A stretch of 64,000 nt of DNA from Panorpa germanica (taxonomy: Eukaryota > Arthropoda > Insecta > Mecoptera > Panorpidae). Below are positions 50,942 through 64,000 of this stretch, piece by piece. The notes below the pieces were generated by a model, which saw only the letters and a program-made list of their open reading frames with translations, had not been told where the DNA came from and did not search any database. Each line of letters starts with the position of its first letter. Within the stretch, counting starts at the first letter, position 1. The stretch covers positions 15,325,807 through 15,389,806 of the forward strand of contig OY783206.1 in the NCBI GenBank assembly GCA_963678705.1, given 5' to 3'. The position numbers and the translations under genes were made by a program.

Positions 50942-51583
50942 AATGGGCTTGTGCCCTATTTCTTAATTTCTATAAAAGTGTACTATAAAGATAAAGATAA
51001 AGTGGGTTACTAGAACCTTAAATGTTCAATTATTTTTTAATAACTCCTTATATGTTAAGAGATATTAACAATTAAAAAAGTCATTTTGTCTCTTTAATTA
51101 TTAAAGGAATTCAACGTTGTACACATTCCAAATGCATGTGACATCACAACCGCTGGCAACCTTACAGCTCTTAAATCTCTGCTATATGTATTTATGTATC
51201 AAAATATCAAATATTATTCTACAATACAATACAATGAACAATAAAATTCCAATATTATGTCTGTCTTAGCAGGGTTAAATAAAATAAAAACTTATTATTC
51301 TTTGGCTTGACTTGATTATTTCGACTACCACCAGCTACAAAACATTGCTACAGCACTGATCTACTCAACAAATAACTGACGCAAACTGACGTTAAAATGC
51401 ATTTCACGTCATACAAATGGCCGACCATATCTAGCGCTAAAACTACAATTCAAATTTCTAATTCCTATATCTCCGTCAACATTTAGATATTTAATAAAAT
51501 AAACACGCCAATACACATTTATTAATTTCAATTTCAACCAACAATTGAAAAATCACCACTAAAAAATGAGGACACGAGTACAA
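50942..51583. mobile_element. MITE, TGGGCTTGTGTCCT family, copy 4
   Basis: It begins aatgggcttgtgccct and runs through the same internal blocks as copy 3, ending near 51583 in a decayed inverse end (gaggacacgagtaca). Orientation as in copy 3, about 640 bp. Confidence 0.75.
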
Positions 51584-54500
51584 TTTTTCGTGACTCCGAG
51601 TCACTGATAGCGCACCTAATTTTTCATTACTAACCTTTATTTTGGCAGTTTAAAAATGTATCAAACAGCGAAAACAAAAATAATTAAGTTAAATTTTTAT
51701 TTATCCTAAAAAAATTTCAACATTTATCATTTGATTTTACTTTATTATTCAAAATATAATCAAACATTTATTAGCCAATGGTGTAGTTCACATATATGAG
51801 ACATCCACATTTCTGCCAACATTTGTAGAAGGTCCTCGGTATGGTCTTCTCTGACTGTGTTTGTACACACATGAAATGTCTGATTGTAAAACTGATTTAT
51901 GTATGTGAATTACAATCTAAATTGTATCTGATCGTGTAAAATACTCTTGCATGAGGTGCGGAATTCATTTAATGTTTAGGAAGAATGTTAATGTTTACGT
52001 ATTTCCTGTTGCGCCTGATAATGAAAAAATAGTTTATATAAATTAAATGAATGCATTGAATAGAATCCATTTCATTGATTAAATATTGATTAGTTACCTG
52101 CAGAAAATCGGGGATCATGTTCGGATAACAAACGCCATTGACTTAACGACTTTAATCATTATACTCATTGGGTTATCGTCGTATTCACCGTAAATTTCCA
52201 AAAATTCATTTAAATCCTTATGTAGCTTCTATAAAACACTAAATGATAAACTTTATATTATTTCTGATTAGCAAAAATCCATCCTAAACGTTTAATACTC
52301 GTATATCTGATTCGACAGTAGATGATATTAATTTAATGAATAATTTCGCAAGGTTTTTCGGTTGCCTGTTGAATATTATTGGCAATTTCACTGATTTTGA
52401 AGCTATTTGTGTTAAGAAAAGTATTTTCAATATGTTAAAATATGTTATGATAAGAAGAACAATTGGTTAAGTTTTTTCATGTTAATATATTATAGAGAAT
52501 TTTCACACTGTTGCATATCTGCAAAAACCTAGTTTTTTCAAAAGAAAATTGAATTTAAGTAAGTAGAATTTTTAATTTTTATTCTTCCCAAACCTGTATA
52601 ATAAGTATTAAAAGTAGAAAAAAAATTATTTTGGTTGAAAATAATGTGCATTTAAGGATTATATTTGGATTATATTATATTATAAGGGTGTTTGGTGGAT
52701 ATTTGGTGTTAGATGCAGAAATTTTAATAAGTATTTTTGTAAATACCCATAAATTTTATTGTATTTATTTATTTTATTCTACTCTGAAATATATTTTAAG
52801 TTTGTAACATTGCCATTTATTTTCCATTTGCATTTTTAAACACTAGCACCCTTGTGTAAATTCTTTCAATGTTCGCGACGCTCCAGAAGGCCTATTGCGC
52901 AAGTTCGATTATTTTAACATCGTCGACAGTCAACACCAAGCATAGTGGGAACCTACATCTTACGCGCTGAATACCATTGTACATATGGGCGTCGTTTTTA
53001 TATGAACGTCAGTCCGTTATTCAATTCTAAAAATCTTAAAATAAAAAATGTTTATTTTAAATAATATGCATTTATGCCCAGTGATATTTTACAGTTTTTA
53101 AATAATGTTCACTTTATTTGTAGTGGTAAATATTTAACGGAAGTGCTGTGATTATTGTTACTGAAAAAGAAAATATGTCAAAAACTATAAATGACTACCG
53201 AGTGTAAGTTGTAAATATTGTAAGTTGCTTCACTTGCTTTTGTGCTTTCAATTTCCACTTTAAAACAGAAATATATTTCCGGATAATAAATATGCTTTCT
53301 TTCGCCAATTGCGGTTATAGCTAAGGATATGTAGTCTGTGACTCAAAAGTTAGTCATCTATAATAATATATACGTATATATATATATACATGCGAATCTA
53401 TATCAGCAGAACGTCTAAATATCCCCTTTGTGACAGCATACCTTGCTTACTCTTACTTTTGCTACTTCTTCGTTAACACGATCTTTATTTGCTTGTTTCA
53501 GTCGCAAAGGTCTATTAACATAACCTTAAGAAGAGTAGTTTTCTCAGAAATAGTTTGACATTTTCAAAGAGGAAATATTCACAACAAATAAGATAGTCTG
53601 ATTATTCGATGCGGGTCGTGGGAAAATATGAGAAGGCGCATACTTGCGGCAAGCCTGCGTCAAGATAAAATTGTTAGCGTTGTCTAGCGTATATAATGTT
53701 TTATTCAACCTTGAATAAGAAAATTAAATACTCGATATTCTTACTTGAAAATAATTTATCACAACGGAGTGTTTGTAACGTTTTTTTAATGAGAAGAAAA
53801 CCAGGTCATTGCTTTGATCGCTTAGTAGATGCAATGCTATAAATCTATTTGGTGTAAAATTAGCTGTACAGTCTTCAGGTCAAATCATTATAAGTAGACA
53901 GAGCGGAACCGATTTCTGGACTGGTTTGCCACTTGTAATCTTTATATTTCTTAAGGGGAAGTTGTTAAAAGTGCTGCGTCATAAACTGTGTTGTTTTTTC
54001 AAATACTTTTGATAGAAAATTAGATTATTAGAAGATTAGATTTTATTTACAGTACAATAATATTATTGTATTATCATGTTAAATATTTAAAAAAATAAAT
54101 AAATAAAAACATGTTACAATGCACTCATTTACTCTCAGAATAGAAAATTTCCACCGGGACCTATGAAAATTTAAATAAGGAAATTATTCCTTTTTTTTCT
54201 AAAAACGTACTTTTTGTACGATGTGTTTGATTTGTTTGATTTCTATGTTGTGTTCTGTGTTGTCATAGTGTTCGCGTGTGACGCCAAACTAAAGCAGCAC
54301 CAAAGACCGATCAATAAAATATAGAGGCGATTGAAGCCACGATATTACCAATCCCTTTACTTACCACGTTGCGATGAAACTCTATATTTATATTTATGAC
54401 ATCCCGTACATATTGTATTTTACGGTAAATTTTTATTATTAGTTGGATTGGAGCAAATGTTCAAATAAGAAATTCATTCTGCTTTGTTTATTTTTTTAAA

Positions 54501-55282
54501 TTTTTTATTATATTCGGATTATATTTTGCCGTGATTATGTTGTGTTTGTCTTGGTTATTTGTTGCAATGGTATATTTATGGTTGAATAAGAAGGCAAAGT
54601 CTAGACGTCAGCGGACTTTTAAAATGATGTAGTTCTTGTCCTTGTAATTTCCATGTCCCTTTCAGTTGAGTTTTTAAATTGCTAATATCCTAAATGAGAA
54701 CAGTGTTCGTAAGGTTGCACTGACCTTGTATGTTAGATGTTATTCATTTTGTCTAAAAAATTAAAAAATACAATAGTATAAATGATTTTCTGCTCACAAT
54801 ATTATGTTAATACATAATTTGATGTTAACATTTGTAAGCGAATCTGGAAACCTTATTTGGAATTAAAATGTTCAGACATTTTATAGCTGGCTATTGGAAT
54901 CGTACGGAGTGCATAGTCTGGAGAATAAAATCGATGCCAGCATATGCTGCGGATAAATCAAGTATTAAAAGGGGAATGTTTTGTTCCTTTGTGTAATTAA
55001 ATAACACGTATAAATAAGTAAAATACATGGGTAATAATTGAAACTACTATCAGAAAAATTAAGTGTAGATATTATAAATGTCCAGTTACAATTTGGTAGA
55101 ATCAAAGAATTAAATATATAGTTGCAGTAAAGAAGTCCGTGACCATAGAGTTTCTCAATTAAACAAGTGGCAACTCTAAGTCAGAAAACCTTTGCAGTTC
55201 AATCATTATCTATCTACCTATTATAATGTTCGTAGTTGTCAAACTGTTCCACCGTTTATATGAAAAACCCATAAGAACGCAT

Positions 55283-55285
<3 letters not shown>
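51584..55285. other. Gene-free region, possible Klc leader exon at 52860-53205
   Basis: No coding exon is recognised in this 3.7 kb. The segment 52860-53030 is GC-richer (acgctccagaaggcctattg, cgtcgacagtcaacaccaag), and gagt followed by GTAAGT lies near 53200. It could be a promoter and non-coding first exon of kinesin light chain, whose first coding exon begins at a splice acceptor at 59915. This is a guess from composition and strand only. Confidence 0.25.

Positions 55286-55352
<67 letters not shown>
55286..55352. repeat. (TA)n microsatellite
   Basis: An uninterrupted run of about 33 TA units. It lies directly in front of a diverged Helitron copy. Confidence 0.95.
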
Positions 55353-55354
<2 letters not shown>

Positions 55355-55369
55355 CGTACACGTCTTATT

Positions 55370-56060
55370 TATAATATCCCATGTGTATGTTTATATTCTT
55401 ATATGTTTACGCGATTCGTATGGTGGCTCGAAAACGGCTATGTCAATGTATCTGAACATTTCCTATTTTGTAGAGAAAAAAAACTTTTGGTGTCCTCGAA
55501 TATTTCCCTAAATTCCCTGGAAACCCGTAATTTTGTGAAAACAGGAAAAAAATAATCACCTTTTCCTGAATATCTTTTAATTCGTAAAAGATAGAAAGTT
55601 AAAATTTTGCATGTATATTACGGCGTTCAATGCTGACATTTTTAAAAAATTAGAAATTCAAAAATTGAAAAAGGGGATTCCGAGTATCTTCTAAACGGCG
55701 GCTACAAAGTTTTTTAAATTTTGGTATTTTTTAGAGGACAATTTTCCAAGACTGAAATTTTCACTGAATTTCACGGAAAAAGCGAGCGTTACAAAAATTA
55801 GAGATCTCTATTCAAAAAACTCAAATTTTGGGTTGTGTAACAATTTAAATTCTAAAATTTTATTTGGGGGCACTGGCGGTTTTTGCCGAAGATAAAAATT
55901 GTGCAAGAAAGTTGAAATTTTATTTATAAACTAACTTTAGTACATTGTTTACAAATTTTAAAAAAATCACAAATTTTTAAAAAAAGTTGGTCAAATAAAT
56001 ATTATATTGAAAATATCTTATATTTTGTTAAAAAAAGTACGCTCTGCGACGAGGATAATT
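55370..56060 (+). mobile_element. Non-autonomous Helitron, plus strand, strongly diverged
   Basis: Shares tatattcttatatgttt, cgattcgtatggtggctcg, ggaaacccgtaattttg and attttatttgggggcac with the 904-4080 family. The 3' hairpin has decayed to ctctgcgacgagg near 56042 and CTAG is gone. Non-coding; the open frame across 55226-55555 is TA microsatellite plus Helitron sequence. Confidence 0.65.
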
Positions 56061-56886
56061 TATGATTTAATAGTAATATGTAATTTGTAAATCATTCTTT
56101 ATTTAGCTATTAAAGGTTACACATGTGTTTGAGGTTATTTTATTATAGTTTCTAAGTTTCTATATATTGCTAACTTTATATTGTTAAGTAACATGGAAAA
56201 AAGTGGTCATTTTACCTTCTGCTCATGTTACAATAGACTACAAATTACCCTCAAAATTTTACTCTCTATCGAATGAACAGGTGGAAACATAAACGAGAAA
56301 CAAAAGGTTTCATTCAAAATAAACCACTACTGCTATTTTCACCATTTTCATGAAAGAGATTTTTGGTTAAACATATTTAAATAATTACAAAAAAGAATAG
56401 TTAGTTTATAAGATTAGTTTTACTAAGCGAAAAAGTTTATCCAGAGGGTAAAATTCATTTCGACAAGAAGTAAATGAAAAAAGAAATGCCATACTGAAAG
56501 TTTACCTGGCGAAGTGACACTGTTTTTAGTTTTAATATTAAACAGGGGTACGAAATATTAGTTTTTATGTGCTTTAAGGTGTTAAATAAAAATATTAGTA
56601 AAATTAAAAAAAGGTATTTATCATTTATTTTAGAACCGGCATAAGTCCGACACTTTCATGTTATCTTTTCTCATTGACAATTTGAGTCAAAGCTAAATAA
56701 TCCATTATACAAACATTAATAACATTTAAACCAATCAAACTGCATACAAAACTTATTTACGCCAATATTTTTTTTTTCACTGCGAAATTTTTTTTTGTCT
56801 CCTGTAAAATTACCGTCACTGGTAAAGCGGGTTTCTCAAATATACGATTCAATTGTATTAGGAGTATGTATTTCCTGTAAGAGAAT
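56061..56886. other. AT-rich spacer, nothing recognised
   Basis: No gene, repeat end or splice-bounded exon was recognised in this stretch. Confidence 0.4.
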
Positions 56887-58678
56887 TATAGTCAAAGTTA
56901 CGATAGTTCCGCGATGAGTCATACTTTTAAAAGTTCAGCTGTATAAAGCTACAGCACATTAAAAAAAACATTGTCTCACTCTTATTACTATAATATATAT
57001 GGGAGTGAAAACAATAAAAAATTCACCAGTTGTCTGCTATGTTAAGTATAGACTGATGTATAAACGTATGGTTGTGTTTATTTTGTGAACAAATTTAAAT
57101 TTGTCAAATTTATTTATTGTAATAGTACGAACTGTCACATTTATTGTCAAATATTGTAATATTATAAGCATAAGCATATAAGCATTTAAGGTGTGGAAAT
57201 GTTTAGATCTTTGAAGAGAAAAGCCTTGCGATATTTTGAAAATGATGGACCAACATTATTGCTGTTAACATTTTGAATTATTATTCAAATATTTCTTAAA
57301 GCCGCAATGGAATTACAATTCCGAATTGGCTTGAACACCAATTAGTCTGGATAATTGAAATCCTACAGTACAAACATTTTCTATACGTGTAGAAGACAGC
57401 AGAAGCATGTAGTATAGGAGAAAAATTACTGTGAGTGTCAAAAAGTGTGTAGTTGATGCTGGTTCAGGAGTATCCATTTCTCCACAGAGAACATGTAATC
57501 GTGTCAAAGCTAAGTCAGAGGATGTAGATGAATTTTTTAAAGATGCCGTAATAAGCGTTAAATTTATGAGAAGAATTTTCAATGTAAGAATATGTTTAGA
57601 TGTATGCACTTAAAAAGTATTTTGAAATATTAATTATTAAATATTAATATTTTCAACAAAGTGTCAGATATTGAATTACCATGAAATGAATGCGGAATTG
57701 TTCAAGAAATGGTTTAAAGAACAACTTATTCCCAATTTACAAGAACTATTAAGAATGATCATGGAGAACGGAACGTACATTCCAAATAATGTTGTTGTAA
57801 AGAATATTGGAACCCCTACCTAATACAACATGGAAAAAAACGATTTGCTTATTTATGTTGAAAAAAATAATATCTCAACCATACCAGAAAAGCTAAAAAC
57901 CGAATTTTCGTTTCTTGCTAAAGAAAACCGTCTATCAATTGTATATGAAATTCACAGCATCGCAAAGGCACGTAGTCATGGAATCAAGTATTGCATCTTC
58001 CATCTTATCACTGTGATTAAAATGCTATTGACTTAGTATAGGTCAACTGTAAAGAATTTTATATCAAAAACATTGAAAATGAACATGTTTTATGGAGCAA
58101 AATGGAGAAATAGCATAAAGTGCACTGTTGAAAACAAGATGTTGCAATGCTGGGATATTATAAAAAAACACGACCGAAGATTTTTTTGTTATACAGATAG
58201 AAGATCCTCACAATGATAGTGATAATAATTAAAGAGGATTTATTAATAATTGTTATTTAACAGCGTCAAGCATAATTGCTCTGAGCTACTCTGCCATCAT
58301 TAATAGTATATTACATTATAAACAAATATATAAAGAAACATAAATTGAGAATTCATTTTAAACTGGGTTATTTGTTATTTACAAAAAGTATATGCGTTGC
58401 AAATATTTCAATATGTATAAATATTATTTAATAAATAAGAAGTGCATGACAACTAAATCTTTAATAAGTTAATTTAGTTAAAAATAATTAATTTCAATAT
58501 GAATAATTTTTAAACATCTCGTACATATAGTTTTTTTAAATTATTTCACAACAGATCTCATAGATGACGCTGTTATAAAATATATTTTGCTGTATAATAA
58601 GCGAAATACGTTCATCAAATCTTAATTCAGGCATTCCCTATCCATACATCACCGCCGACCTATCGTAACTTCGACTAT
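56887..58678 (+). pseudogene. Decayed DDE transposon copy 2, with both ends
   Basis: Left end tatagtcaaagttacgatag and right end ctatcgtaacttcgactata form the terminal inverted repeat; total about 1.8 kb. Inside, KAKSEDVDEFFKDAVISVKF matches the linker of this insect transposase family, and EMNAELFKKWFKEQLIPNLQ .. MIMENGTY matches the second catalytic block, with the catalytic Asp changed to Glu. The C-terminal part follows at 57830-58036 with frame changes. Homologous to 24945-25990. Non-functional. Confidence 0.72.
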
Positions 58679-59915
58679 AAACAATTATTTTAGTTATTAT
58701 TATGATAAGATAGATCAATGCAGCAATGTATTTACACTTTTTGCTTTTATTATAAACGCAATCACATTTAATTTACCACATTGTACCGCACACATTGTAC
58801 CGCACTAATGTCAAGTATAAAATTATAGGTAATTAAATTACATTTATATTAATATTTATTTACAATTAAGAATATTGTTTAAGATTGGTGGCTTTGACTG
58901 ATACTTTCCTAATGATGCGTGAATTTATTAAATTTGTTTGTTATGTGATATTTCGTTATATTCTTTTATTATTTCTTCTATATTCTGCAATATCTCATAA
59001 CATACTGACCTATGGCTAGATTCACGTGGCGGAGTAAGAAGGGTTGGTAATAAATTAGGCGCAGCAAAACGAATCACACATCTGGTATATATATAATACA
59101 TCTCAGAGGTTTTACACTTTACTAATGACTGTGGGTGAAAAATAATGTTATTTGTTATAAATAAGAGTAATTGATTGGGATCCAGTTTCTATAAAATTTC
59201 CATTTTACACAAAAGTAATTAAAATATAAATTACATAAATAATTTCGAATATAACTATTCATTGTTTTTTATGCTTTTATTTCATGAAAATCTTCTTAAA
59301 ATATTTTATTATTATCTAATCTAATTTGTACTTGTTTTTTAACTAATCGAAAAACAATCAAAAATAATGTTATCTAGCTATTACATGTAATAATTTTAAA
59401 CAAAAATTAAAAATATATAAAAATTAAATCACAAATTATTTTGCTTTGCGCACGATCCAAGTGTATGGTTGCAGTAGGCACAGCTCACGATCGTATAACA
59501 TGTCTAGAAAAAGGAATACTTTTTTAGTGGTGGTGACTTTTTATTTGAGGCTCTGCCTCTAGAAGATCCATTTACTGATGATCAGAAAAAAAGCTGAATT
59601 AAAATAATTGTTGATTGACCTGATGTCATGTTTGCTATTGTAAAATATGTATTGAATTATTAATTAAAATGAATCTAAAAATGGTTTAATCTTTAAAAAT
59701 TGTCGAAAACAATAAGTAACTTTAAATTATTCCTTATTTTCAAATTATTCACCAACTGAATATAAACACATGGTCTTTGTATTGTTTCGATTTTCAAATT
59801 CATCTTTGCTGACTGAATCAGAATGCCAAATGTATTCCTTTATCATTTTAATAAACTTGAATTATGTTTTTTTTCTAAATATTTATATTATATTAAATAT
59901 TTCCATTTTTTTCAG
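58679..59915. other. Spacer upstream of the first coding exon of Klc
   Basis: No gene recognised. It ends in a pyrimidine-rich tract and CAG at 59913-59915, the acceptor for the first Klc coding exon, so this is probably the 3' part of a leader intron. Confidence 0.4.
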
Positions 59916-59940
59916 TCGAAAGATTGAAGCACTGGGTAGA

Positions 59941-63572
<3,632 letters not shown>

Positions 63573-64000
63573 CTAGAGTTTACCCCCGTCGCAAGGGATG
63601 ATTGTGTTTTATATGTGAATTGAATTTCATTTAAAATTTTAATTCCATTTTTGAATTAAAATAATTAACTCGTTCTATATCAATTTTTTTTACATACATT
63701 AGAAATTTATTTTTTTCAACAAAATATAAAATATTTTTAATTTATTCGTTATTTGACAAACTTTATTTCAAAATTTAGGAATTTTTTTTCAATGTGTAAA
63801 GTAGGTACCAAAGTTAGGCCATATTCAAAATTTCAACTTTCTAGCACAATTTTTACTCTTGGTAAAAACCCGTGTTCCCAAATAATTTGTTTGAGTTTTG
63901 AATTTTTTTTTTAATATGATATTCAATTATTACACAATCCAACATTTGAGCTTTCTTCAATGTTTCCTACAGGGTCCCCAATTTTCTCAGCGCCTCTTTT
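63573..64000 (-). mobile_element. Non-autonomous Helitron, minus strand, cut by window edge
   Basis: CTAG (63573-63576) on the minus strand behind ggggtaaactctag and a decayed cccttgcgacg stem gives the 3' end; the body resembles 904-4080 in reverse (tcaactttctagcacaattt, tatttgacaaactttatttc). It runs off the right edge within Klc intron 4. Confidence 0.72.

Noticed and set aside
55226-55555. Open frame with a long Tyr-Ile repeat
   Set aside because: It is a translated TA microsatellite fused to Helitron sequence.

Overview
The window is nuclear DNA of an insect. It is very AT-rich, its genes have short GT-AG introns, and it is dense in Helitrons, mariner-type remnants and MITEs. The V-ATPase A, eIF3f, GNL2 and kinesin light chain proteins are plainly insect-like. 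The V-ATPase C-terminus looks beetle-like to me, but that is an impression from memory, so the order is not settled.

Layout. (1) 1-22,000: two SLC13-family (Indy-like) carrier genes lie head to tail on the minus strand. The upstream gene (21,982 to 11,970) is complete, with 13 exons and 644 codons. The downstream gene (10,126 to 4,240) shows only its first five exons, whose lengths equal those of the upstream gene (20, 127, 117, 149 and 115 bases); the rest is off the left edge or lost. Exons 4 and 5 of this gene sit between two near-identical 2,476-bp inverted arms (904-3,379 and 4,964-7,439), each an array of three head-to-tail Helitrons. (2) 22,000-29,000: repeats plus one intronless serine-protease homologue that has lost catalytic His and Asp. 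(3) 29,000-34,000: a P-element/THAP9-like transposase with introns and two frameshifts, followed after about 30 bp by three exons of the chromatin remodeller Polybromo (bromodomain 2), an apparent gene fragment. (4) 34,000-45,600: three housekeeping genes on the plus strand: GNL2 (ribosome assembly GTPase), Vha68 (V-ATPase catalytic subunit A) and eIF3f (translation initiation). Their summed exon lengths are whole numbers of codons. (5) 45,600-59,900: about 14 kb with no recognisable gene, holding Helitron, MITE and transposase remnants. (6) 59,900-64,000: the first four coding exons of kinesin light chain, cut by the right edge.

The host genes share no pathway; they are neighbours. The most unusual structure is the paired Helitron array. 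Its borders coincide with Helitron ends, which suggests that a multi-unit array moved as one element, landed inside another terminal-inverted-repeat element in an SLC13 intron, and left two exons in an invertible segment. I found no CRISPR array, tRNA or rRNA, and no bacterial-type operon.

Exon borders were placed by reading splice sites and checking that phases and lengths close. All homology statements come from recognition of motifs, not from a search.
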